Positions 22,666 through 29,330 of a DNA stretch of 29,821 nucleotides are shown here, piece by piece. Numbering within the stretch: the first letter of the stretch is position 1; the number at the start of each line of letters is the position of its first letter. The notes under the pieces are model-generated. The model worked only from the letters and a program-made list of their open reading frames with translations, was not told where the DNA came from and searched no databases. The stretch comes from a virus: IMG/VR virus record IMGVR_UViG_3300042914_000986, positions 1 through 29,821 of that record. One strand, 5' to 3'. The translations under genes were made by a program, and so were the position numbers.

Positions 22666-22876
22666 CGATTGCTCTATTGTACCGATTACTGGAGTGATGG
22701 TAAACACAACAAGAGCAAAAAAAAATTTAGAGCGTCATCGTCACGGAAAAACGTTAAGTCGCACAATACCAACGTTTTAACCATCAAGATTTGCATATTT
22801 ATCGTCACGCATCGTCACAAAATACCCATTTATCGTCACGAAATGCTTATATTTATACCCCACAAAACAACATTTT
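22666..22876. promoter_or_regulatory. Repeat-rich gap before primase-helicase (candidate origin)
   Basis: 211 bases without a convincing gene. The only frame (22669-22896) is Lys/His/Ile-rich with no recognisable pattern and is rejected. The gap contains an A9 tract, four ATCGTCAC copies, the inverted repeat AAAACGTT (22748-22755) / AACGTTTT (22771-22778), and TATATTTA (22848-22855), similar to a -7 box but lacking a TTG at the right distance. Confidence 0.6.
22737..22839. repeat. Four ATCGTCAC iterons
   Basis: Identical 8-mers lie at 22737, 22801, 22811 and 22832, all in the same direction. The last three are 10 and 21 bp apart, so they lie on one face of the helix, as initiator-binding iterons do. 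Confidence 0.75.
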
Positions 22877-25276
22877 ATGAAAGTTTCAATCTTTAAATCA
22901 CTATTTAACATCAAAGAAACGCCTTTTGAATTGTCCATTCACGAGGTTTACAACCGCATAAAGCACGGCAACCCCGAGCTCATTAAAAAGGTCACAACCA
23001 TACGATCACTGGAGAAGGCTGACCCAGAGCATGACCGCCTCAAGTCATCACTGAACGCCATCATGTTCAATGGGACCTTCACCGAGCGCAATGACAGCAG
23101 TCTGGTCGAGCATTCTGGTCTGTGCATTCTGGACTTTGACCAATATCCAACCAAAAAGAAAATGATGGAGGAAAGGAAGCGGCTGATTGCTGACCCTCAT
23201 GTGATGATGGTATTCACCTCTCCATCTGGAAATGGCTTGAAAGCTGTCATCAGAATACCGAAGTCGGATAAGGTAGAGCACAAGCGCAGATTCACAGCAT
23301 TCGGCAAATACTTCCAGAGTGAATACTTTGATACAAAGAACAGCAACGTCAGCCGGGTATGCTTCGAATCATATGACCCTGACATCTACTTCAATGAGTT
23401 CTGCCAGGTATTTGAAGGCATTGAGCAAGACCAAGGATTCAGCTACACAGAGCGCACTCCCATCTGTATCCTATCCGATGAGGACAAAATCATCAGCTTG
23501 ATTGAGCGATTCGACCATGGATGTCAATTCGAGGAGGGCAGTCGCAATGAATTTGTGTTTAAATTAGCAGCAGTTCTTTGCGAGTATGGCATTGGGAAGG
23601 ATACGGCAGAACAGTATATCTGGACCAAGTATGCTCAAGGCTCCAGCTTCAGCGAGCAAGAGATGGTGACAACCATTCGCTCGGCTTACAAAAAAGCCTC
23701 ATACGGCATCAAATACTTCGAGGACAAGGATACCTTCCAAAGGGTGCGTCAAAAGCTAAAGAGCGGCATCGCAGATGATGACATCAAGAAACAACTGAAT
23801 GTGCGAGAGGATGTCATTGAGGACATCAAGAAAGAGATTCAGACCGGTGATGATATCTTTTGGTCGGTCAATGAGAAAGGCACGATCACAATCAAGCCAT
23901 CCAACTACTCTGAATTTCTGGTCAAGAACGGATTCAATAAGTACTATCCAGAGAATGCAGAGAAGCCAACCTTTGTCAGAGTCAAAGAGAACAAGGTCAA
24001 GATATCATCGGCTGAACAAATCAAGGACTTTGTGCTGAACTATCTGCAAAGCAAGGGTGAGATGGATGTATGGAACTACTGCTCCAGGAATGCGTTTCTA
24101 TTCAATGAGAACTTCATAAATATGATTGATAGCATCAACATACTGATGCTTCAGGATAGCAAGAGCTCCTCATATATCCCATTCAAGAATGGAGTGGCAA
24201 AGATATCCAAGAATAAAGTGGAGCTCAAAAGTTACATCGATGTGGATGGATACATCTGGGAGAATCAAATCATCGAGCGAGATTTCACTCTACTGGATGA
24301 CTGCACCAATGACTTTCAAGATTTCGTCAGCAAGGTCTCAGCAGATGATAGAGGCAGAATCAATGCGCTTGAGACCACACTCGGCTACTTGATGCACACC
24401 TTCAAAGATAAAACTGACCAGAAAGCAATCATCTTCAATGACCAAGAAATCGATGACAATCCAAATGGAGGGTCAGGAAAGTCACTCATGCTGGCTGCAC
24501 TCGGCAATCTGCGCAGAGTTGTCAAGATAGATGGCAAGAGCTTCAATCCATCGAAGTCTGATTTCGTTTATCAGCGAGTCAACCTGGACACGCAGATTCT
24601 TGCATTCGATGATGTGCGCAAAGCATTTGACTTCGAGCAGCTCTTCAGCCTCATCACAGAGGGAATCACTGTCAACCGAAAGAACAAGGATGAGATATTT
24701 ATCCCATTCAACCGCTCACCAAAGATTGTCATCACAACCAACTATGTCATCAGTGGTGCAGGCTCTTCTCATGATCGCAGAAGGCATGAGCTGGAGTTCT
24801 ATCAGTACTTTCACTCCAAGCGCAGCCCACTCGATGAGTATGGTCGACTATTATTCGACTCCTGGACCGATGAAGATTGGTTGAAGTTCGACAACTATAT
24901 GGTCAAGAACCTTCAGAAGTACCTCACCAATGGATTAATGAAAGCCATTAGCATCAACGCAGATGCCAAGCGACTCATTCAGGCAACGTGCAAGGATTTC
25001 TTTGATTGGGTGGAGGAAGGCAACCTCGCTCTCGATGTGTACCACTACAATGGAAGCAAGATTCAAGAATTCACCTCCGAGTTCACATCATTCAAGGAGC
25101 TCGAGCCACGCAGATTCCTCAAATGGGTGCAATCGTATGCTGACTATAAAGGTTACAACATCACCAAAGGACGCAATCACAACGGCAGATACTTCATTCT
25201 CGATTCGGGAACTCCCAAACCGACTCCAGAATCTGATGATATTTGGGATGAACTTAATGAAAAAGCAAAGCAATAA
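22877..25276 (+). CDS. Primase-helicase (VirE-N / D5-like, SF3 AAA+)
   Basis: A 799-aa replication protein. The N-terminal part (about 60-175) matches the BT4734-like/VirE-N primase-type domain: GLCILDFDQYP, VMMVFTSPSGNGLKAVIRIP, and a later SRVCFESYDPDIYFN. A linker helical region follows. The C-terminal helicase has Walker A GGSGKS (531-536), Walker B LAFDDV, sensor-1-like KIVITTNYV, and an arginine-rich DRRRHELEF, which together fit an SF3/D5-type ring helicase. It would unwind DNA and prime it at the phage origin. Iterons directly upstream fit that. No phage DNA polymerase is visible, so the host polymerase is probably recruited. Confidence 0.9.
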   Translation: MKVSIFKSLFNIKETPFELSIHEVYNRIKHGNPELIKKVTTIRSLEKADPEHDRLKSSLNAIMFNGTFTERNDSSLVEHSGLCILDFDQYPTKKKMMEERKRLIADPHVMMVFTSPSGNGLKAVIRIPKSDKVEHKRRFTAFGKYFQSEYFDTKNSNVSRVCFESYDPDIYFNEFCQVFEGIEQDQGFSYTERTPICILSDEDKIISLIERFDHGCQFEEGSRNEFVFKLAAVLCEYGIGKDTAEQYIWTKYAQGSSFSEQEMVTTIRSAYKKASYGIKYFEDKDTFQRVRQKLKSGIADDDIKKQLNVREDVIEDIKKEIQTGDDIFWSVNEKGTITIKPSNYSEFLVKNGFNKYYPENAEKPTFVRVKENKVKISSAEQIKDFVLNYLQSKGEMDVWNYCSRNAFLFNENFINMIDSINILMLQDSKSSSYIPFKNGVAKISKNKVELKSYIDVDGYIWENQIIERDFTLLDDCTNDFQDFVSKVSADDRGRINALETTLGYLMHTFKDKTDQKAIIFNDQEIDDNPNGGSGKSLMLAALGNLRRVVKIDGKSFNPSKSDFVYQRVNLDTQILAFDDVRKAFDFEQLFSLITEGITVNRKNKDEIFIPFNRSPKIVITTNYVISGAGSSHDRRRHELEFYQYFHSKRSPLDEYGRLLFDSWTDEDWLKFDNYMVKNLQKYLTNGLMKAISINADAKRLIQATCKDFFDWVEEGNLALDVYHYNGSKIQEFTSEFTSFKELEPRRFLKWVQSYADYKGYNITKGRNHNGRYFILDSGTPKPTPESDDIWDELNEKAKQ

Positions 25277-25278
25277 TC

Positions 25279-25644
25279 ATGGGACAAAAACGAAATTTAC
25301 CAACTCAAAAAAATATCATAAAACATTGGAATAATACATATGAAACTGATTTTGAAGAAGGTTATTGTTGGGGATGTGGATTTAACGCAAGATTAGAGAG
25401 ATGTCATATTTATGATAGATATAAATCAAATGATGATTCAGAAGATAATTTAGTGATTTTATGTAAATTTTGCCATAATCATTTACAAGAGACTCAATGC
25501 CTAACAGAAAAAGGAAGGGAACAATTTAAAAAATCTATCATTGAAGGCATTCCTTATATGAGTATTGTTATGTCTTGGAGATTAGAAGCATTAAAAAAAG
25601 GAATTTATTCAGAAATTTTAACAATAAACCCATTCAACAAATGA
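25279..25644 (+). CDS. HNH endonuclease
   Basis: A 121-aa nuclease with a zinc-ribbon HNH motif: YCWGCGFNARLERCHIYD (C30, C33, H43), then DNLVILCKFCHNHLQ (N57, C62, C65, H66/H68). The gene is far AT-richer and uses A/T-ending codons (TTA, AGA, GAT) much more than both neighbours, so it was probably acquired recently. It begins 2 nt after the primase-helicase stop and overlaps the next start by 4 nt, so it has been fitted into the operon. It might be a homing-type nuclease, a packaging-associated nuclease or a restriction partner of the methyltransferase. The sequence alone does not decide. Confidence 0.85.
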   Translation: MGQKRNLPTQKNIIKHWNNTYETDFEEGYCWGCGFNARLERCHIYDRYKSNDDSEDNLVILCKFCHNHLQETQCLTEKGREQFKKSIIEGIPYMSIVMSWRLEALKKGIYSEILTINPFNK

Positions 25645-26099
25645 CACGACAACACCGACAAATCCTAAAAGACCTCCAGCTCAAGCACAAGATGGAAAAG
25701 TATCCAACCATCCCACCGCAAAACATTGCACTGGACCAATGGAATGACAACTCAGCCAATGCACTGACCAAGTCAATCATCGCCTTCCTTCAGTTCAGTG
25801 GATGCCAAGCGGAGCGAATCAACACGATGGGAGTCTATCGCAAAAAATACCGCACAGATGGAGTTGTCATCGGTGGTCAGTGGACCAAGGGCACCGGCAC
25901 ACCAGGTTCGGCAGATATCTCAGCCACGATCAAGGGACGTTCTGTAAAAATTGAGGTCAAGTATGGCAAGGATAGACAGTCAGATGTGCAGAAAGCATAC
26001 CAGAAAGCCATCGAGGAAGCTGGTGGTGTGTATGTTATTGCAAAAGATTTTGAAGGATTCTTGAAATTTTATGAGCAATTTTGTGAATCAATCAAATAA
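25641..26099 (+). CDS. VRR-NUC domain nuclease
   Basis: A 152-aa protein. The ATG at 25641 (ATGA overlap with the HNH stop) is preferred to one at 25575 inside that gene. The C-terminal half is a PD-(D/E)XK VRR-NUC fold: GTPGSADISATIKGRSVKIE with D92, E105-V-K107, then Q117 (SDVQKAYQKAIEEAGGVYVI). Such small phage nucleases often act as resolvase-like, structure-specific enzymes on branched DNA. Its place between primase-helicase and recombination genes fits branch resolution before packaging. The substrate is inferred. Composition is again that of the main genome, unlike the HNH gene. Confidence 0.85.
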   Translation: MTRQHRQILKDLQLKHKMEKYPTIPPQNIALDQWNDNSANALTKSIIAFLQFSGCQAERINTMGVYRKKYRTDGVVIGGQWTKGTGTPGSADISATIKGRSVKIEVKYGKDRQSDVQKAYQKAIEEAGGVYVIAKDFEGFLKFYEQFCESIK

Positions 26100-26112
26100 A
26101 TCAGTATATTTA
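26080..26112 (+). promoter_or_regulatory. Possible promoter for recombination genes
   Basis: TTTG (26080-26083), 21-nt spacer, TATATTTA (26105-26112; last base differs from TAnnTTTG), 28 nt before the ERF start. The 41-nt gap is one of few in the early operon. Confidence is low because the final G is missing. Confidence 0.35.
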
Positions 26113-26140
26113 CAATTCAAAACAACAAAAAAAAACGATT

Positions 26141-26674
26141 ATGACTACAAAGAAAGCGGAGGCTACACTCGCAGAGCCAATGAACATTTGGCAAAAATTA
26201 CACGCTGCCAAGCAGCAGATTGGAAAGGTTGCAAAGAATGCAACGAATCCTCATTTCAAAAAGAGTTATGCTGACATCAATGCACTGCTCACAACGGTGG
26301 AGCCTATCCTCCACGAGCATGGACTGCTTCTCTTGCAGCCAGTGGTTGGCAATGATGTGGTGACTCGTATCATCGACATCGATTCTGGTGAGGTCATCGA
26401 GTCATTCATGAGCCTTCCGGTCATCACAGACCCACAAAAGGTGCTCGCTGCCGTCACTTACTTCAGAAGAGGTACATTGCAATCACTGCTATCACTTCAA
26501 GCTGTGGATGATGATGGCAATACAGCGGCTGCTGCTCCTCAAGGAAAGCCAACAATCAATGCAGAGCGATTCAAATCAGCACTCGAAGCAATCGAAGCTG
26601 GCAAGTACACAGCAGAGCAATTGGCTTCAAACTATGCACTAACTGAAGTACAACTCAAAGCTCTCGCACTATGA
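26141..26674 (+). CDS. ERF-family single-strand annealing protein
   Basis: A 177-aa recombinase-like protein that pairs complementary single strands. It shows the ERF pattern: NIWQKLHAAKQQIGKVAKNA, NPHFKKSYADINALLTTVEP, HEHGLLLLQPV, then ITDPQKVLAAVTYFRRGTLQ and SLLSLQAVDDDGNTA. The C-terminal part is a short helical tail (RFKSALEAIEAGKYTAEQLA) of the type that interacts with SSB or exonuclease partners. It starts after an A-rich leader and overlaps the exonuclease start by 4 nt. Together with that exonuclease and SSB it makes a Red-like recombination unit. Confidence 0.9.
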   Translation: MTTKKAEATLAEPMNIWQKLHAAKQQIGKVAKNATNPHFKKSYADINALLTTVEPILHEHGLLLLQPVVGNDVVTRIIDIDSGEVIESFMSLPVITDPQKVLAAVTYFRRGTLQSLLSLQAVDDDGNTAAAAPQGKPTINAERFKSALEAIEAGKYTAEQLASNYALTEVQLKALAL

Positions 26675-27288
26675 AATGGCATCCATCGCAAATCGGTAAG
26701 CTGATGACCAATGGCAGAGCCAAGGACAGCATCGGAGAAACAGCCAAGAGCTACATCAAGCAGTGTGCAAAGGAAGATTTCTACAACTACACCACAGAAC
26801 TCAACAATAAGTACATCTGGAAAGGTAGAGAGCAAGAGCTGGAATCAATCAACCTCATCAACTCTGTGAGGTTTACCAACTACGTCAAGAATGAACAGAC
26901 CATCGAGAATGACTATCTCATCGGCACAGCTGATATCGTCATCGAGCAGCGAGTCATCGATGTCAAAACATCGTGGTCCCTGGATACATTCCCAGCACTT
27001 GTGGAAGATGCAGTCAACCCACTCTATGAATGGCAGCTGCGTGCTTATATGATGCTCTATGACAAGCCATGTGCCGAGCTGATATATTGCATGGTCACAA
27101 CATGGGATGAGTTCCTCAACGAATACGAGAATCTCCAGCTGCACAGAGTCGACCATATCAATCCAGAGAAGCGAATCACAGCTCTCTGGTATGATAGGGA
27201 TGAAGATATCGAGGCAAAGATGGTTGCTCGCCTTAAAGAAGCATCCGATCTATATCATGAATATTACGAACAATTAAATAACAAGTAA
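26671..27288 (+). CDS. PD-(D/E)XK exonuclease (YqaJ/lambda-exo-like)
   Basis: A 205-aa nuclease, the likely partner of the ERF protein, chewing one strand of double-stranded ends. The motifs are KGREQELESI (E56 region), LIGTADIVI (D88), VIDVKTSWSLDTFP (D97, K99) and YEWQLRAYMMLYD (Q122). This is the usual order for the lambda-exo/YqaJ/Cas4 superfamily, without a Cas4-type cysteine cluster. Expected to act as a ring-shaped 5'-3' exonuclease, from family knowledge. The start is coupled to the ERF stop (ATGA), and SSB follows 2 nt after. Confidence 0.85.
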   Translation: MKWHPSQIGKLMTNGRAKDSIGETAKSYIKQCAKEDFYNYTTELNNKYIWKGREQELESINLINSVRFTNYVKNEQTIENDYLIGTADIVIEQRVIDVKTSWSLDTFPALVEDAVNPLYEWQLRAYMMLYDKPCAELIYCMVTTWDEFLNEYENLQLHRVDHINPEKRITALWYDRDEDIEAKMVARLKEASDLYHEYYEQLNNK

Positions 27289-27290
27289 AA

Positions 27291-27605
27291 ATGGAAGAGC
27301 TAAAAGCAAAAGGCACCATTCACCACCTTGGTGAAGCCAAACAAGTGAGTGACAAGATGAACATCAGAGAGTTCGTTCTATCAATCGGTGACAAGTATCC
27401 GCAGCTGGTACAATTCCAAGCAGTTAATGAGCGAGTGAAGTTCCTGGATGGAGCCAAAGTCGGTCAAGAATGTGAGGTAAAGTTCGACCTTCGAGGTCGT
27501 GAGTACAACGGCAAGTATTATGTCAGCCTCAATGCATGGGATATCCGCATCGCAGCACCATCAAAACCAATCACAGATGAAATCGATGACGATTTACCTT
27601 TCTGA
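27291..27605 (+). CDS. Single-stranded DNA-binding protein (DUF3127-type OB fold)
   Basis: A 104-aa protein. The OB-fold pattern of the Bacteroidota DUF3127 group is clear: AKGTIHHLGEAKQVSDKMNI, REFVLSIGDKYPQLVQFQAV, CEVKFDLRGREYNGKYYVSL, NAWDIRI. It ends with the acidic tip DEIDDDLPF, as in classical SSB proteins where it docks partner enzymes. It lies directly after ERF and exonuclease and probably serves both replication and recombination. Its last 20 nt overlap the next gene. Confidence 0.9.
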   Translation: MEELKAKGTIHHLGEAKQVSDKMNIREFVLSIGDKYPQLVQFQAVNERVKFLDGAKVGQECEVKFDLRGREYNGKYYVSLNAWDIRIAAPSKPITDEIDDDLPF

Positions 27606-27786
27606 TGGCGAGAACATTCGGGACTTCATCCATAAAGAGTTGAGGTCCCGACTCTCCAAGAGATATCGGATGACTCACTTGGCTGAAGATATGAATCTCA
27701 ACTACTACACATTGACCAGATTCATGAAAGGCAATGGGGTGGGCGATGAGTTCTACATTCAAGCATTCAACTTCCTAATGAAATGA
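27586..27786 (+). CDS. Small HTH DNA-binding protein
   Basis: A 66-aa protein (69 aa if the ATG at 27577 is used; the later start leaves less overlap with SSB). Residues about 20-45 form a helix-turn-helix-like pattern: RYRMTHLAEDMNLNYYTLTR, then FMKGNGVGDEFYIQAFNFL, close to XRE-type regulators where an FMKG/FLKG turn follows the recognition helix. It might regulate early-to-late switching. It is coupled to the following gene by an ATGA overlap. It is not called a lysogeny repressor because no operator or integrase partner is visible. Confidence 0.6.
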   Translation: MTIYLSDGENIRDFIHKELRSRLSKRYRMTHLAEDMNLNYYTLTRFMKGNGVGDEFYIQAFNFLMK

Positions 27787-27971
27787 AGTATTTCATCGCA
27801 TACATAGGCACCAAAAATGACAACCTCGATAGCTTGGTTGCAAGGGTGCACGACTTATTCAACATGATGCCAGGTGTCAACACTTGCATCGTGCTCACCT
27901 TCTCGGATGAAGTACACATCTCGGAAGTGACTCCAGAGGAATTCTACGAACAATATTCAAGCCTTAACTAA
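27783..27971 (+). CDS. Hypothetical protein (62 aa)
   Basis: It starts MKYFIAYIGTKNDNLDSLVA, with a second strand VNTCIVLTFSDEVHISEV and an acidic end. The alternating beta-alpha-beta character suggests a small folded domain, but no family is recognised. It overlaps the gene before by 4 nt and the one after by 1 nt. Confidence 0.6.
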   Translation: MKYFIAYIGTKNDNLDSLVARVHDLFNMMPGVNTCIVLTFSDEVHISEVTPEEFYEQYSSLN

Positions 27972-28195
27972 TGGAACAGCAAATACAAGACCCAATCGTG
28001 CTCAAGGTGCTGGCAAAGTATTATGAGCGCAGCCAGCTCGGGATTCAGAAATATGGGCGCACTTTAGATCGTGATGACTTGAGCCTCACCGATTGGTTGA
28101 ATCATCTCCAGGAGGAATTGATGGATGCCACGCTCTACATTGAGAAGCTGAAGGCAGATGTCAAGTTTATTGAGCAAAAAACTGGACAAGGATAA
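27971..28195 (+). CDS. MazG-like / dNTP-diphosphohydrolase-like small protein
   Basis: A 74-aa all-helical protein with QLGIQKYGRTLDRDDLSLTD, WLNHLQEELMDATLYIEKLK. The 'KYG..L.r.dL....WL.Hl.EElmDa..Y' pattern occurs in small phage MazG-like proteins, where the EExxD acidic residues bind magnesium and hydrolyse nucleotides or a related signal. It is shorter than a full MazG domain, so activity is uncertain. It is the last gene of the early run before the noncoding stretch at 28196. Confidence 0.5.
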   Translation: MEQQIQDPIVLKVLAKYYERSQLGIQKYGRTLDRDDLSLTDWLNHLQEELMDATLYIEKLKADVKFIEQKTGQG

Positions 28196-28334
28196 GTGGT
28201 AAAAATTGCCACATATCTAAACACGAAATGTAAACGAGAGATGCAACTGACGAGTTGAACGTAGACTACCGTGCATTGGCTGCGGTTCTCATCGTAGGGA
28301 GATAGGTTAGCCTTCCGAGAAAAAAGGCTTTTTT
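28196..28334 (+). ncRNA. Candidate small RNA / structured leader
   Basis: About 140 bases with no coding frame but several possible stems: GTGGT-7-GCCAC (28197-28213 region), CAACT-GACG-AGTTG (28244-28257), and a loose CTAC...GTAG enclosing CCG/CGG (about 28265-28297). It ends in the terminator at 28309-28334. It could be a terminated small RNA, or a 5' leader attenuator for the small genes that follow. No known family is recognised and it is not a tRNA. Confidence 0.4.
28309..28334 (+). terminator. Rho-independent terminator
   Basis: AGCCTT (28309-28314), 9-nt loop, AAGGCT (28324-28329), then further T to 28334. It lies 19 nt before the ATG at 28353, so the following small genes need read-through or a new start of transcription. 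Confidence 0.7.
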
Positions 28335-28352
28335 AAACTAAACAACAAGACA

Positions 28353-28532
28353 ATGAAAACAGCAGTAGAATGGTTAGCAGAGCAAATGTTATGGAATGAA
28401 TTTCATAATCCATATTTAGACCAAGCCAAAGAAATGGAGAAGGAGCAGATAGGTGATGCTTATGAAAGAGGATTTAATCAAGGATACAGAGACCCTGAAT
28501 TTTTAAATACAAATGATTCAGATGATGAATAA
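28353..28532 (+). CDS. Small hypothetical protein (59 aa), common Bacteroidota phage type
   Basis: MKTAVEWLAEQMLWNEFHNP, then YLDQAKEMEKEQIGDAYERG and a polar acidic tail. The 'MKTAVEWLxEQ ... QAKEMEKxQIxDAYxxGF' pattern is one I recognise as widespread in Bacteroidota and their phages, with no function known to me. It starts after the leader TAAACAACAAGACAATG, a near copy of the repeated leader further on. Its composition is AT-richer than the early operon. The stop region overlaps the next ORF by 8 nt. Confidence 0.75.
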   Translation: MKTAVEWLAEQMLWNEFHNPYLDQAKEMEKEQIGDAYERGFNQGYRDPEFLNTNDSDDE

Positions 28533-28641
28533 AATAACCTTTAAACAACAAGAACAATGCAAGTGTGGTCAGCCAAAAGTTGGTGGATATAGTTGCCAAA
28601 GAACGGATTGTAATCAAACCTTTAAACAACAAGAACAATGA
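28525..28641 (+). CDS. Possible zinc-finger mini-protein (38 aa)
   Basis: ATG at 28525 to TGA at 28639-28641. The protein is MNKITFKQQEQCKCGQPKVG, then GYSCQRTDCNQ and TFKQQEQ. Four cysteines (C12, C14, C24, C29) suggest a zinc site. Both ends are the same six residues because the DNA leader repeat 28536-28559 / 28617-28640 is inside the frame. It overlaps the gene before (8 nt) and the gene after (ATGA), as usual here, which supports a real gene. Alternatively the frame is a by-product of the duplicated leader around a decayed gene. Confidence 0.5.
   Translation: MNKITFKQQEQCKCGQPKVGGYSCQRTDCNQTFKQQEQ
28536..28640 (+). repeat. Duplicated 24-bp leader ending in ATG
   Basis: 28536-28559 and 28617-28640 are identical 24-mers containing TTTAAACAACAAGAACAATG, 81 bp apart. 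A looser copy (AACAACAAGACAATG) precedes 28353. The first copy's ATG opens only 11 codons, while the second starts the gene at 28638. The repeat probably acts as a translation-start leader in a host without Shine-Dalgarno dependence. Confidence 0.75.
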
Positions 28642-28796
28642 AAATAGAAATCACCCACTACGGACACAAAGCCAGCTATGAGTTCGAACACGAGGATGTG
28701 GAGCTTGAGGACTTGATTTATCACATTGAGCAGTTGATTCGGTTGACTGGCTATTCAATCAATGGAACATTAGAAATAGTAAACGAAGAACAATGA
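28638..28796 (+). CDS. Small hypothetical protein (52 aa)
   Basis: MKIEITHYGHKASYEFEHED, VELEDLIYHIEQLIRLTGYS, then INGTLEIVNEEQ: a beta-helix-beta pattern, acidic. No family is recognised. It begins at the second copy of the 24-bp leader and overlaps the following gene by 4 nt (ATGA). Confidence 0.65.
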   Translation: MKIEITHYGHKASYEFEHEDVELEDLIYHIEQLIRLTGYSINGTLEIVNEEQ

Positions 28797-28909
28797 AACT
28801 AAACCAAAACGATCAACGTGAGGAGATGGCTGCAATCGGCACCATGATACTCTTGACAGCAATAGCTATTATTTTAGTAATTAAAACTATCTTTGACCTA
28901 TGGAACTGA
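28793..28909 (+). CDS. Tiny membrane protein (38 aa)
   Basis: ATG at 28793 to TGA at 28907-28909. A short polar N-terminus (MKLNQNDQREEM) is followed by one transmembrane helix (IGTMILLTAIAIILVIKTIF) and a short end. It is coupled to both neighbours by overlaps (4 and 10 nt). Function unknown. Its size and layout would also fit a small holin-like or membrane-modifying protein, which is speculation. Confidence 0.55.
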   Translation: MKLNQNDQREEMAAIGTMILLTAIAIILVIKTIFDLWN

Positions 28910-29148
28910 TACAATACCTCGCACTCGGGTGGCTCATCGCTAACTTCGAGCCTCTGCACTGGGTCATCGACTTCACATTCATGAGAGTCATCCCAAGCTC
29001 CAAGCTCGGTGATTACATTCACGCTGGATTCGGATGCTGGAAGTGTACCTCATTTTGGACTGCTCTGGCACTCTCAGGCAATATATATACGGCAGCAATC
29101 ACAGCGATGGTCGCCTACATCATCAGCGAATGGATAGAGAGCAAATAG
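28900..29148 (+). CDS. Small membrane protein with CxxC motif
   Basis: An 82-aa protein. The N-terminal hydrophobic segment (MELIQYLALGWLIANF) and a C-terminal one (FWTALALSGNIYTAAITAMV) bracket a loop with HAGFGCWKCTSFW, where the two cysteines may bind metal. I recognise this CWKC-SFW layout as recurring in small proteins of Bacteroidota phages, function unknown. It overlaps the next gene by 19 nt. Confidence 0.65.
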   Translation: MELIQYLALGWLIANFEPLHWVIDFTFMRVIPSSKLGDYIHAGFGCWKCTSFWTALALSGNIYTAAITAMVAYIISEWIESK

Positions 29149-29330
29149 AATATATCAAAGCAGTGCAAGAAATGGATGAGAAAGAACGTCTCACCAAGAA
29201 AGTGCTGAACAGACTCAAGGCTATCAAGGTCAGCGTGACCGGACAGCCAGACAGAGAGTGCTTCTGCTCGCAAATCAGACGCAAAATCTGGTACAAAGAC
29301 TTCACCAACTGGTATGAAAGCAACGCTTGA
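29130..29330 (+). CDS. Small basic hypothetical protein before sigma-like gene
   Basis: A 66-aa protein. The ATG at 29130 is preferred to an upstream in-frame one at 29034 inside the membrane gene. It is a helical N-terminus (MDREQIEYIKAVQEMDEKER), then PDRECFCSQIRRKIWYKDFT and NWYESNA. The CFCS-RRK-WY end resembles short proteins often seen beside the terminase region in Bacteroidota phages, with no known function. It overlaps the sigma-like gene by 17 nt, which suggests coupled expression, perhaps as its partner or regulator. Confidence 0.6.
   Translation: MDREQIEYIKAVQEMDEKERLTKKVLNRLKAIKVSVTGQPDRECFCSQIRRKIWYKDFTNWYESNA

Noticed and set aside
22669-22896. 75-codon frame over the iteron gap
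   Set aside because: Low-complexity Lys/His/Ile translation of the repeats. It runs into the primase-helicase start in another frame.
27586-27786. Lysogeny repressor
   Set aside because: HTH-like, but there is no integrase, no divergent regulator and no attachment site anywhere in the complete genome.
28220-28300. tRNA gene
   Set aside because: A GGTTCTCATCG segment recalls a T-arm, but no cloverleaf with a 7-bp acceptor stem can be drawn.
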